Positions 22,795 through 34,064 of a stretch of DNA of 64,000 bases are shown one piece after another. Source of the stretch: Mermis nigrescens (Eukaryota > Nematoda > Enoplea > Mermithida > Mermithidae); NCBI GenBank assembly GCA_036768485.1, contig JAVLUZ010000273.1:6342846-6406845 (forward strand). The letters are read 5' to 3'. Numbering within the stretch: position 1 is the first letter of the stretch; each line of letters starts with the position of its first letter. The translations under genes were made by a program, and so were the position numbers. Below the pieces are notes generated by a model, which saw only the letters and a program-made list of their open reading frames with translations, searched no databases and had not been told where the DNA came from.

Positions 22795-22996
22795 CATACG
22801 TGGGCAGCAAAAAAATTCTGGGGGAAGGGGTGCAAGATTTTTCAAAGGTCAAAAAATTGCCTTAAAAATGGTGGTATGGCGAAAAACCACCATTTTTCGA
22901 CGTTTCTCATCGAGCACTATCCATTGGCATCAAAAAATTGCGAAAAAAAGAAAAAAATTTAGGTGCATACCCCCAAACCCCCCACGCTCAGGTGTG
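22795..22996 (+). mobile_element. CATA-family copy, internally deleted
   Basis: Perfect duplication GACATCAC (22787-22794; 22997-23004). The 3' G-rich part is missing, so it is 202 bp. Inserted at the end of the CTGTTGGGACTGG minisatellite. Confidence 0.92.
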
Positions 22997-24620
22997 GACA
23001 TCACCCATGCACGCGGGGGTGGGGAGAGGGGTCTGCTGGGGATTTTGACCTCCCGCCCAGATCCGTGCTGACCCGCCCCCCTTAGAATGGCCAAAAATTG
23101 CCGCTGACCCCCATAATTTGTTTTGGTTTTAGAAAAATTTTTAAAGCTCTGAGCTCTGCAGAAAAGTAACTTAAGTGATAAAAATGTATTTTTTCACATA
23201 AATTATCATCAGAATTGACCTTTGAGAGATTTTTTTGCATAAAAATGGGAAAATTTTTGACATTTTTCGAAAACTTTTTGTTATAAAAGTTGTTTCAGTG
23301 GATGCGCGACATCGAGAAACGTCTAAAAACAATATTTTTAGTGCCCAGCCCATGGACCATTTTTATCGCTTCTTCTGATGCTTGAAAAAAAATTTGACCT
23401 TGACCCCCCAGAATTTCTATGCTGTATATGTATAGTTTTAGTAGGTGCATCTGTCATTTTTCATGAATTTTAACAGCGTTTTTCTTTGTTGAATTGAAAT
23501 TAAGCAGGTTTCTTCATAGTATTGCATTTTGTGTTGTTGGGTAATGTATCGTTTGTTATTTGACAGTGATATCCCTCTGAAATAATACATCATTTCTTTC
23601 TTACAAGCAATCGAAAGAAGCATTTGTTTCTCCCGTTTAACCACAATGTTGCCAAATTCCGGACATCTCACGTTCTGTGAAAATTTAATGCCGTTTTGTT
23701 TATAAAGTTATCAATTAAAGCTACTGTAATAATTTTTACATTTTTCATGCCTCAATTTCATGCCCATTGGTAAAAGTCTAAACTTGTGAGTTTCTACTTT
23801 TTAAGCTATTTTTACTGATATCATTTTTATGTAAATGCTCTAAAATGCAAAGTTTCCTCGGCTCTGCCCCAGACCCCTCTGGGGGCTGTTATATTAGTCC
23901 TGCCACCCGACTCCCCAATCCATGTGGGCTTGGGCGCTTTGTGCCCTGCTTTTTTTTAAATTGCTGCACAAAAAATATTTTTATCTGGATCTGTATCTGT
24001 ATCTGGATCTTTTTAAATTTTGATCTGGCAAAACGATCTGGATCTGGATCTGGTTATTTTCTGATCTGGTCATCTGATCTGGATCTGGATCTGCCAGAAA
24101 ATCTGAACCCGATCTTTATCTGGATCTGGATCTGGGTAAAAATCTGGATCTTTTACATCACTAGTACTATGCATACACACAGTTACAGAGGTGCACTATG
24201 GTATATGTCAATTAGAATTAATATTACTGGTCCAGCTCATAAATGTTACAACACAAGGACCATATTTAGCCTAAATAAATGATAATCATCGAAGTTAGCA
24301 TGCATCAGTCTATATTGTCGCTTAAAAACAAATTTTTTATAGAACAGAATGAAATATTTGCTTTGTTTGCCCAGGTTTTTGATGGCTTAAAAACACTATT
24401 AGGATAAATTAACACAGTCAACGGTCTTCGTTTATACTTTCTTATAAGTGCAAAATGCAAGAACCTGTTTCATTGTAAAATATGCAAATTAAGTAAAAAA
24501 AGTGCACAATATTGAATGAGACAAAACATGGAGCCCACCTGTATAATATAATTGCTAAGAAATTCATATCAGGAAAATACAGTAAAGTAAGCATTAAATT
24601 GTGATAAAACTTAGGCTCAG

Positions 24621-27600
24621 ACTCATTACCGTAGATGAAGGGCATGACCGATTTGAGGGATCAGCTAATCTATGGGGTCAAAAATTGAGCTTTTTTTGGG
24701 CCAGAATAAATTAAAAAACTAATATAAGCGATAGAATAGCGTCAAAACTACGCTATTAAGCAGTTTCTGGTCAATTTAGAGCTCTTTTGAAGAAATTTTT
24801 CAGTTTTCATCCTTCTTGCCTTCACTTTGCCTCGTTTTTCCCTCACAAAATTTTTCCATTTGGTTTTATTCTGGGGGTCTAGACAACCCAAAACATCCCA
24901 CTCCCCACGTGCATGTCTGCTTATGACTAAAAGTTGTAAAACTCAACATCAATCTGATTGTAAATTAATAAGATATAAGTTGATATGCCACCACATTTTT
25001 AAGATTATTAGAAAGCTAAACGTCCGTACATTTCCAGAATTTCAGCTTTTGATCGAAGCGGTAATTCACAAGAAGCGGACTTATATGCTATAAATTAATC
25101 AGGGACTTCCATTTCATAAATACGGCATTTCAGCAATAATCCGCCAAATTCGCTGAATTTCAGTTATATCTAACCTCTAATATGTAAGCCTGTGCAATAT
25201 AATACACTTATGGTAATCTATATTAAAAATACCATGTCTGGCGTGCATTTAATAAAATCTTCAAATTTCATCCCATTGGTTTTGGGGATATAATAAGGAT
25301 ACATAGTATAATACTGTTACTGTAAATCTGACGCATTTATTTCATGTGAATACAAAGTCTAGCACACATTTATGACAATTTCAGATTTCGAGCTTAAATC
25401 CAGTCTGTGGTCCATGAGTTATCAATTTACATGCTCTAGGATAAGCTAAAATATGTTGGCTGTGCAATATCTACGCTTTTTAAGCCTGTAATTCACACCA
25501 CTTATATCCTGAAGAAGTTTAGATTGACTTGAGGTCCGGTTGATGGATTATTCAAAAAATAATTAAATCAATCAATACATTTTGCTGCAAACCTTCTCTG
25601 AGGCATGGCCTGCTCTCTTAAGCTCAATTTACACTTTACATTAGTTCTGTTTACTAATTCGTTGATATGGGTGTCATCAGGGATGACTCCTAAAATGCTC
25701 GCAATAATTTTCTTTAAATGCAAATATTGGCGAAATTGCGACCCCTGGCTTCATGGGATGTCAACACATTTACTGTTGCAAGGTAAATGGGAGTTTGCAC
25801 TATACAAATATGTTTACATGGTCAAGTAAATTCCTATAAAAAATCTCAGCAAACAAAATAAAACAGTAGGATGCTAACTTTTTTTGCCAGAAAATTTTCC
25901 AAATCCAACAAAAAATTTCTAAACTTTACAAAAGATATTCCAAACTTTGCAAAAGTACTATGCTTAAGCATGTAAGATTTAGTTCAAATTTTACAAAAAA
26001 ATTTTTCAAACTTTACAAAAAATATTCCAAATTTTACAAAAAATATTCCAAACTTTACAAAAAATATTCCAACCTTTACAAAAAATATTCCAAATTCTAC
26101 AAACAATATTCCAAACTTTACAAAAAATATTCCAAACTTAACAAAAAATATTCCAAACTTTGCAAATTTTTAGATCATTACTGATGACATGGATGAAGTA
26201 TGTGTTTATTAATTGATTTTGTGTGGAAGTTTGTAAACTTGACTCTAGCTTCAGGGCTTAGAAATTTTCACAGGTTAAAGAGCAGGCAAAGATCGCCCTT
26301 TTTCAGGCGTTTTCTGATAAACTTTGACAAGCTCAAAATTGTATGATAATTAAATTTGAGCAATGTTCGCCTATACTGGGCCGCTTATTTTTGGGCAAAA
26401 ATAACCCCTAATGGCATCATTAGACAAGTACTGGTAAATAGTCAAGCATTGTAGAGACAGTGTTAATAAAAAATCAGCATACTGTAGGTTGTGCGCTAAA
26501 ATTGTGTACATAGCATACCTAAGTAAACCTAACGTACTTTGAAAATTTGAGCCAAATCTGCCCTCTAGTTCGTAGAATATAATACTATACGAAAAAGTCT
26601 AAAGTAAACTAGTATACTGTAGGCTGCGTGCTAAAATTATGTGCATAGCATGCCTCGCCTATATACATTATATCCTGAAAATCTGAACAAAATCCAAGCA
26701 TTGGTTCTTGAAATATGGTGCGATATGAGGAAGTGTAAACTAAAATTGGCATACTGTAGATTACATGCTGCTAACAATAAGATATACATGCAACATAAAC
26801 CCAACCTACTATGAAGATTTCAGCCCAATCCGTCCTCTATTTCTAAAGTTATAGTACTATATGAGCAAGTGTAAACTAAATTGGCATACTGTAGGCTGCA
26901 CGCTAAAATTCTGTGCGTAGCATGCCTCGCCTAATTACATCATATCCTGAAAATTTGAACAAAATCCAGCCATTGGTTCTTGATTTACGTTCCTATATGC
27001 AAAAAAAAGTAATGCTGGAATACTGTAGGCTGCGCGCTAAAATTTTGTACATACCATATTTAACATATACTTAACATACAATTTTTAGTCCGATTCGGCC
27101 GCTGGTTCTTGAGTTATAGCTGTTTGAATTTTTCCCTCATCCACTACATCATTCGCTTTATTAAAAATGATATTTCAAAGCATCATGTGGCAGTCAAAAT
27201 AGCAATATAGTCATTGCATATTTGAGCAAAGGCGTCGATCATAAAAAATGCGCTTATTGTAAAGTCCAAACAGGCTGCCAATGCGCTTATTATAAATTCA
27301 CTGCCAATGAGCTTATTATATTCATCATGTTTCAATCTATTATACACTGTTACTTCGCCAGTCAGCAAAAAACGTCGATCATAAAAAATGCTTCACCAAT
27401 GTGCGATATTACTTGTCTGTTCATTAGAGGTGGGCAGCCACCATTCTTTTTCCTATATTAAGTATGCGCCTCAGAATTATCAATTTAATGCTATTGTTGG
27501 TTCGACAATGCGCTTATTATAAATTCCAAACAGGCTGCCAATGCGCGATATTACCAGCTGCAAAAATTGCTTCGCCAATGCGCAATATTCTTCTTCCTAT

Positions 27601-27642
27601 ATGTAGTACATAGTTATTTCATTCCTTGGCTTCCCTGGGCCC
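24621..27642 (-). repeat. right arm of the inverted repeat
   Basis: Reverse complement of the left arm, without the 200-bp CAG...CTG insertion. It keeps one CATATAGG site near 27597-27604 where the left arm has two flanking copies. Confidence 0.88.
25910..26165. repeat. AT-rich minisatellite in the right arm
   Basis: Reverse-complement partner of 17920-18260 with fewer units. Confidence 0.88.
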
Positions 27643-28547
27643 GGTTGCTCGACTTCACCTTAATAAAGTTTAACCATTAAAAATTAACTTTTGCTCGACT
27701 TTTCCTTAATGCCAACGACCATTAAGATTCCCTCAACGGAACCATTAACGTTAAGGTAAAACCTTACGTAATGGCTTTCCATGAACAAAAAGCTTTAATG
27801 GCTGCGTCAAAGAAAATCTAATGGTAGCGCTAAGGTGTAAGCTAAAGGGTAAGGGAAGTTTAATGGTTGTGTTATGGTTCCAGGTACAATTCACGAAAAT
27901 TTTAATCTTTGGTTAGAATATATATAAAACTTTGAGAACTATAGTGATTGAAAATTCGAATTTCCCTCTATTTTACTCTTTTACCGCTTGACTTTTAGTC
28001 ACCGATACACTTAATGAGAAAATAAAGGGAAACGCTCGTCAGTCTGGGTAAAACATAGTTGCCAACTTGTGAAGATATGGAAATTGAAAAAATAAAGAAA
28101 TAAAATTAGTGTAATACCGTTTTGATTTTGGCGCATTTTCGGCATCAGCTACAGAAAATGAGGAAGCCAACTAAAAAAGCAGTTCTAGAATAAAATCTTC
28201 ATTAAATTTATTGTTATTAAAATGAACCAAAGGACTTCATTTGACAATAGTTCGACGAGCATGCATCATATTTTTACACAAACGAATAATTAAGGAAGCT
28301 TTACTTTTTAAGTGTGTGAAATGTAATGATTGAATTCGTTTAGGTAGCTTCCGACCTACCTTCACGAATTTACCTTAACAAAACCAGTAAAGTCGTTAAG
28401 GTTAAGCCCAACAACCCAATTTCCCTTAAAGGAAGTATTAAACGCTTATTGGGAACGTTAAGGCTTCAGTCCAGCAACTCATAAAAAAGCCATTGAAAAC
28501 TGAGCCTTAATTAATGGCTGCACTAAGGTCGAATAATCTAGCAACCG
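27642..28547. mobile_element. ~0.9-kb element with CGGTTGCTmGA ends
   Basis: The left CGGTTGCTCGAC and the inverse of the right end CGGTTGCTAGAT match. The interior is full of CCATTAA / TTAAGGT motifs in both orientations. A second partial unit starts at about 28556 (AGTCGAGCAACCCG). No target duplication was read, so the borders are approximate. Confidence 0.45.
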
Positions 28548-28760
28548 AAATTTGGTTCAGTCGAGCAACCCGATTTTTTTAATGGTTCCGTTAAGGTGGG
28601 AATCTGACTTAATACGATTATTAGTTAATGGTTGTGTCAAGGTGGCCAAAGGTCTGTTTTTATTTTACATAATGCAAATGAAAGACCGTTTGAGCAAACG
28701 AAAATTTTCCATTAAGGCGCTAGTGCAAATGATAATCTTGCTAATGAGGCAACCTTAACT

Positions 28761-29010
28761 CTACAATGCAAAAACTTCTTAGATCATTTGTTGCAGAATT
28801 GATTTGTTCTTTGCGCATGTGCAAATAGGGGTAGTGCAAAAGAAAAATGCCGTAGCGGGCGAAAAATTTGTGACAAAAAATTTGCAAAAGAGTGCAGGTC
28901 CATAATTTTCTGTGATAAAATCACTTTTTCAAATTTCTAAGTTTTATATCTGATTAAAAATTAAAAAAACAAGCAAATCTTCCGTTTTTCTCATCATAAG
29001 CGACAACTGT
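28761..29010. other. no feature recognised
   Basis: AT-rich unique-looking sequence between the TTGCTCGAC region and the 29011 MITE; nothing coding or repetitive was seen. Confidence 0.5.
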
Positions 29011-29173
29011 AGTCTGTTTCATAAGTTTGAACATAAATTTTAATAACTATGTCCGTCAATAAGCCGACAGATTGCGATAGTAGCATTGATTTAATATATG
29101 ATTATCGAAATCCGTCGGCTGACTTTTGAAAAAATTTTTAAAAATTTATGCCAAAACTTACGTGAAACAGACT
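29011..29173. mobile_element. 163-bp MITE with AGTCTGTTTCA ends
   Basis: AGTCTGTTTCATAAG at the left and its inverse CTTACGTGAAACAGACT at the right, spanning an AT-rich interior. Half-copies starting TGTTTCACA occur near 15247, 15980 and 29588. Target duplication not clear. Confidence 0.6.
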
Positions 29174-29312
29174 TTAAATTCTGAGGTCTGATCGAAAAAA
29201 GTTTCTAAATGTACCTCAAATTTCATTCTGCCAGTTGATCGATTGGGGTCTTTTGGATTCAATTTATGCTTTTTTGGGACTGTAAATTGTAAAACAGCTC
29301 ACCTCCTGAAGG

Positions 29313-29549
29313 CACACGCGGGCGTGGGCAGGGGGCTTGAGGCCCCAGAAATAAAAATACCCCTCAGAATTCAATTTTTTAAATTTGTTTCTGTTCTTTT
29401 TCGCAATTTTTTGATGTTAACGGATAGTGTTCGATATGAAATATTGAAAAAGGTGTTTTTTCGCCATACCACTATTTTTAAGGCCATTTTTTGACCTTTG
29501 AAGAAGCTTGCATCTTCCTTTCCCAGAATTTCGGTGTTGCCCACTTACG
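29313..29549 (-). mobile_element. CATA-family copy
   Basis: Duplications CCTGAAGG and CCTGATGG (7 of 8). Confidence 0.87.
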
Positions 29550-29683
29550 CCTGATGGCATATTGAATGTGTGCGACCTTAATTTATAGTCTGTTTCACAC
29601 GACTTCGGTCATAAAGTTTAAAACTAAGCTGACAGATTGGGATAATTGCGTTATTCTAATATATAATTATCGTAACCCTCGGC

Positions 29684-29860
29684 AGTAGTATACCTGTCTC
29701 CCTAGCCCGCAACACAAAGTATATATGGCTATGTTTTGTGTTATAGGCCCCGCCCACTCGATTGCAGAGAAGCAGCCTATCCTGTGTTATAGCATAGGTG
29801 GAGGAGCGCCCTGCTTGCGCCCTGGCTTTTCTCTCAGGGCGCAATGATGAGGCATGGGGG
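29684..29860 (+). repeat. second copy of the 175-bp dispersed repeat
   Basis: Same orientation as 16037-16211; about 2 kb beyond the right end of the inverted repeat. Confidence 0.85.
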
Positions 29861-30059
29861 TCCTGTTTTATTGCCTTCAAGTGTTGACAGCCTCTGCATT
29901 ACGTCCACTTTATAAAATGACGTATGTTTTTGATTTCATGTCTACTTCCCATTCGCTATTTCTGTCAATGTTGGATTTCTCTTTAATTTAGAAAATAAGG
30001 TCATTTAATTGGCGTCGATTTTAATTCGGGTGTGGGTAAAATCCGGAAACGGAAACGAA

Positions 30060-30613
30060 GGGTTAAAGCCGGAAACGGAAAAGATCCAAAGTGGCGGAAC
30101 CAGTGTTCCCCAAGTAGGGCCCATCGGGGTCATCACCCCAACCCCGTTTTCGCCAAAATTCCTCCAACTGAAGGGCGGTTTAGGGGCTTGGAAACGGGGT
30201 ACCCTTCATTCATATGTGAAGCATGACCCCGGTTCCGTCGGGGGTTTCTCCGCCCTGGGGCAGTCCAAAGTGGCGGAACCGGGGTTCCCTAAGTAGGGCC
30301 CGTGAGGGGTAAACACCCCCCAACTCCGTTTCCACCAAATTTCTCCAACTAAAGGGGGTTTACGAGTTCGGAAACGGGGTACCGTATTATTCATATACGA
30401 ATCTGACCCCAGTTCCATCGGGGGTTTCTCCGGCTTGGGGGACGTGCAAAGTGGCCAGCTAGGGTTCACCAAGTAGGGCCCATCAGGGTCAACACTCCCA
30501 ACCCCGTTTCCGCCAAAATTTCCACACTGAAGGGGGTTTAGGGGCTCGGAAACGGGGCACCCTATTATTCACATGTGAAGCATAACCCGGTACCGTCGGG
30601 GGTTTCTCCGCCT
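30060..30613. repeat. GC-rich satellite, block 1 (about 3 units of ~180 bp)
   Basis: Units share AAAGTGGCGGAACCGGGGTT, a CCAACTGAAGGGGGTTTA-like centre, GGTACC, and CATATGTGAA near the end. Its last unit matches the unit at about 34760-34940, so blocks 1 and 2 were one array. Confidence 0.9.
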
Positions 30614-31134
30614 GGGGCCAATTCATTTCCACTTGGAAATCCAAGTCCTAAGTTCCAAGTTTCCAAGACTTGGAATTTCCAGAGTTTCCAAGTGTCAGTT
30701 CATCTGCTCAAATAAAAGTTCCAAGTCATTAGCATTTTTCAACTTGGAAAAATGTCGTTTTTCTCCAAGTCTCCAAGTACATTTTCCAAGTTTACAAGTG
30801 TCTGTCTTTTTGCCCTTTCCAAGCACTTGGAATTTCCAAGTCGGGCTCGGATAAAAATTTCCAAGTCTAATTAACATAAATCTGTTCACAATGCGCTGCG
30901 CGTGAGTTAAGGTACGGTAAAAGCAATATGGAGTGTCACACGCGCGTCTCTCGTGAAAACGCTGTTTTTGGTGGAATGTCATTGTGTTTGCAAACACTGC
31001 GCTAAAAATGTCGTGCCGAAGACAACCGAACGATAAAACGCGCAAAAAAAGTAGCGTTTAAGGCAATTGAGGAAAGAAGAGATGTAACTTTTGGGCATTT
31101 TCTGTAAAATTAACGAATAAAGACAAATAAGCAG

Positions 31135-31306
31135 CGTGCAAAAGAAGTGCAAAGAGAAACGCTATCGCGAGGATTAACGAAATATTCAGAAAAATCGTGT
31201 AGTAAATTTCGTGATGAATGCTGGCAAGATCTGCGGAAAGCTACATTACGGAAGTTCGACAAGAATCATCAAAGTGGATCCGGTGTAGAGTCTTACTCAG
31301 AAGTAC
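31135..31306 (+). CDS. candidate exon inside the 3.45-kb element (DNA-binding-like)
   Basis: Open frame after AAATAAGCAG: RAKEVQRETLSRGLTKYSEK, then FRDECWQDLRKATLRKFDKN and a GSG motif. The composition (W, basic, helix-forming) recalls Myb/SANT-like DNA-binding modules of transposon proteins, but this is not proven. Donors GAA/GTACGT (phase 0, 31303) and C/GTAGAA (phase 1, 31307) overlap; the second would fit both 33138 and the hAT exon at 31893. Upstream, 30930-31030 holds a frame with CHCVCKHCAKN, which may be the remains of a zinc finger. Confidence 0.4.
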
Positions 31307-31585
31307 GTAGAAATAAGCTGAAAACACAAAATACTCTACTATTTAGCCTCCTTGATTTGTTGGAAATTGCATGATTGTTGGATTTAAAAAAGTTGTTTTC
31401 AGATATTCATCACAATAAATGAGAACAAAGGAGAACTCCATCCAATTTTTACCATGTAGTAGAAACATATATACTTATGTACCTACATTATATCTCGCGC
31501 GACGCCTGCGAGTCACTGTTGTATGCCTATTTATGCACGATTATCCAATGTATAACGCGTATGTACTGCAACTTAGCATTATAAG

Positions 31586-32865
31586 TAGAGACCGGATAAA
31601 AAAGGGCCGCCCTTTTTTTAAAACAGATTCGAACTCAGCTCATCAATAAACGCCTAAAAAACGTGATTTGGACGTTCTACGATGATATTTTTTGCCCTTT
31701 TTGCCCTTTTTTAATGCTTCTGCCCTTTTTTCCCTTTTTTGACGCTTTTGCCCTTTATTTTTTTCTCAGTCACTTGGGGATGCGTTTTTAAGGACTTTTT
31801 TTGACCTGAAAATTTTCAACCCCCAGAATTTCGGTGCTGTGCATGTATGATCAACATTGCCCAATAGCATGACAATTTCAATTTAATTTCAGGATTGCCC
31901 CTACCACCAGATCCTGTGGTCACCCGATGGGGCACATGGATCAACTGTGCCACGTTTCTTTGCGAGAATTTTGAAAAAATTCAAGAGTCTTTGAGGGCGC
32001 TGCCTTCTGATGGCAAAGCCTGTGAAACCGCAAAACGTTTATCTGACGACGAAACAGTCAAAGATGAATTGTTCAATTCGGCTACCTACAAAAATTTGGT
32101 AAATATACCACTTAATTTTGTGGAGAGTTCTATGGTCTACTCCAGTTACGGCGGCTATATCCGACATGTTCTTGTGGATATGCGGCAAAACATGATACTT
32201 CTGATTCCACCACACCCTCTCCTTAACCCAAGGTCCAATTAAATGTATGTTACAATGTATCTGAATAAATAAATGAATGACTAAGTATTTGTGATTATAA
32301 ATATATTTGTTTGACCAAACTAAACGATTCTTTTGTTCCAGGTCGGTGCTATTACTAAACTTGAAAAAAGCGGCGCTAGGAAAGAAGATCAATGGTCAAT
32401 ATTCAAGGAGGCTGGTGACGTGTTGAGTGGGTTTGCGCTGGAAAAGTTTATGGCCAGTTTGAAGAAAAATCCTGATATTTTACCTTTTACCAGTGATATG
32501 AATCCAGAATTTCGATTGAAAACATTGTACGCTCCTTTAGTATCGGTGGACGTAGAACTCTCCTTTTCTCAGTATAAATGTATCCTTACCGATCGTCGTC
32601 AAAATTTCACATTTGAGAATATCCAAATGGTCAATGTTATCGCGTTTAATAAGTTTTTAGATGAATAATCGTTGTCCTTTTGTCTGTGTCGTCGACTAGC
32701 AATGAAATAAATTTGTTTTCAGTTTTAAAAGTGTGGTTTTTCAACGTGATTTTACGTCGTTTTTGCCCTTTTTCACGCATTTTCACTGCCCTTTTTCACG
32801 CATTTTCACTGCCCTTTTTCCGCCCTTTTTTGGTCATTTTTTTGCCCTTAAAAATCCGGTCTCTA
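31586..32865 (+). mobile_element. hAT-type DNA transposon, internally reduced
   Basis: Terminal inverted repeats 31586-31607 and 32844-32865 begin TAGAGACCGGAT (18 of 22 match). The element is flanked by perfect 8-bp target duplications ATTATAAG at 31578-31585 and 32866-32873, as usual for hAT. Subterminal GCCCTTTTT motifs are numerous on both sides. It encodes only the C-terminal part of a transposase (31893-32668), so it is probably not autonomous. It also contains a fragment of the dispersed CATA family (about 31800-31849). It sits inside the larger element at 30614-34064. Confidence 0.9.
31893..32668 (+). CDS. hAT transposase, C-terminal part (two exons)
   Basis: Exon 31893-32134 opens after TTTAATTTCAG in phase 1 and contains PDPVVTRWGTWINCATFLCE, the RWGTW-type motif of hAT transposases of the CGGBP1-like lineage. 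Exon 32342-32668 (acceptor TTGTTCCAG) ends LYAPLVSVDVELSFSQYKCI then LTDRRQNFTFENIQMVNVI, the hAT C-terminal dimerisation region (sxxVERxFSxyk). The donor ATG/GTCTAC at 32135 is weak, but it keeps phase and length. The N-terminal zinc finger and first catalytic residues are absent within the terminal repeats, so this is a partial gene. An upstream exon at 31135-31306 ends in a compatible phase, but lies outside the element. Confidence 0.8.
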
Positions 32866-33137
32866 ATTATAAGGCTGCATTTTTGACAGAATCATATATT
32901 TTTTATTTATTTTGAGTAGCATTCTTTAAAATAACGGAACAGTCTTGCTTGACTCGTAGAACAATTTTTTCATTACGATTGTCGTAATTATTATTGTCGT
33001 GATTATTATTATTATTTTTTATCATTATTATTATTAATATTATGAAATCTAAATAATGCAATTCAAAAGAATTTAGATTTCTCGACTTTGCAATATTTGT
33101 ACTATAGATTTTTAGAGAGGAAATTAGTCTTATTTAG

Positions 33138-33271
33138 AACTTGCTGATAAACTTTTTCAAAGAGCAACTTATGCTGATCTAGTCAATTTTCTGCAAGCTG
33201 CAAGAGAGGACGAATTTGCTGTGCAAGCGGCATCTAGCACGATCTTGAGATGTGAAAAGCTATTTAGCTAA
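33138..33271 (+). CDS. candidate last exon inside the 3.45-kb element
   Basis: The acceptor AGTCTTATTTAG is followed by a phase-1 frame: LADKLFQRATYADLVNFLQA then AREDEFAVQAASSTILRCEK and LFS, stop TAA. It is clearly protein-like (amphipathic, Ala/Glu/Gln), in a region otherwise made of A/T. The hAT element is placed in the intron between this exon and 31135-31306. Product unknown; perhaps a protein of the element itself. Confidence 0.42.
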
Positions 33272-33559
33272 ACCGAAAATGAAATAATTCTAAACGCGTT
33301 TAGACTGTTTTATAAGATTTTTTGTACGTATGTTTAACAGCAGGAGGTAGCGTGATTTTCGGCGGGAGGGGGCAAAAATGTTTTAGCAGTTTCATGCAAT
33401 TTGCGATGATTTTTTGGCCGTTAGTGATCATAATATTCGCCAAAAATTATCCTTCTGCCTGACTTGAAAAAATAATTACACTCGCATAATAATTTGTTTG
33501 GATTTTTAAATGTCACAGGTTTATTCCGATAAATTTGAAAAATATAAGATTTATTTATT

Positions 33560-33645
33560 AATATATTATAATAGTTATTATTATTACTTTTATTATTATT
33601 TATTATTCTTATTATTATTATTAATATTATTATTATTGATTTTTG
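33560..33645. repeat. (TTA)n-rich stretch
   Basis: Irregular TTATTATTA repeats inside the 3.45-kb element; a similar stretch lies at 32985-33045. Confidence 0.8.
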
Positions 33646-34064
33646 ATCATTCACTTACGCCAAATAATATGTATAAGATCGACTTAACGCGCTTGGAAAA
33701 ATTTTTCCAACTGAAAATCGACTGGGAAAAAATAAATGCTCTTTTCCAAGTAAATTTTCCAAAGACTTGGAATCCAAGTCCAAAAAAAATTCCGAAGCAA
33801 ATGAACCGACTCTTGAAAAAAATGCACTTTTACTTGGGAAAAACACTTGGAAATTCCAAGTCTTGGAACTTGGAAAACCGAGCTGCAAATGAATCCACAA
33901 CTTGGAAAAAGCCGGTTTTTCCAAGACTAGGAAGTTAGGGACTTGGAATTTCAAAGGACTTGGAAAATGACGGAGCAAATAAACTAGGACTTGGAAAATT
34001 TCACGTTTTTCCAAGACTTGGGAGCTTGGGACGATGGAATTCCGAGTGGAAATGAATTGACCCC

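Larger units (their letters stand above)
19893..24163. mobile_element. 4.27-kb non-autonomous element in the fold-back loop
   Basis: A perfect 17-bp terminal inverted repeat TAGTGATGTAAAAGATC (19893-19909; 24147-24163) is flanked by 8-bp duplications GTACTATG (19885-19892; 24164-24171), hAT-like. Both subterminal regions carry near-identical GATCTGGATCTG-rich blocks (19905-20060; 23970-24150), in direct orientation. The interior holds a CCACCAGTCCCAACAG minisatellite (20175-20520), its reverse (22575-22790), two CGATATCGCCGAC blocks (21110-21300; 22280-22500), and two CATA-family copies. No transposase frame was found. Confidence 0.88.
16212..27642. repeat. large inverted repeat (fold-back) with nested insertions
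   Basis: The left arm 16212-19886 and right arm 24621-27642 are reverse complements along their length: outer ends CTGGGCCC/GGGCCCAG, matching blocks with TACAGTATGC motifs, TTTGGAATATT minisatellites, and inner ends CTACGGTAATGAGT. The left arm is longer because of a 200-bp insertion (16259-16458) and about 450 bp extra near 18130-18560. Removing the insertion at 19893-24163 leaves an original loop of about 455 bp. No target duplication is visible at the outer ends, so both a fold-back transposon and an inverted segmental duplication are possible. Confidence 0.88.
30614..34064. mobile_element. 3.45-kb element with TTCCAAGT iterons, splitting the satellite
   Basis: The ends are inverted copies starting GGGGyCAATTCATTTCCACT (30614-30638 and 34040-34064, two mismatches in 25). 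Both subterminal regions (30617-30870; 33690-34060) are packed with CTTGGAA / TTCCAAG motifs, typical transposase-binding-like iterons. The flanks on both sides are the 180-bp satellite, and a nearby satellite unit (about 34905-34960) shows the uninterrupted sequence. No clear target duplication could be read. It carries candidate exons of its own at 31135-31306 and 33138-33271, and the hAT insertion. Confidence 0.75.
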
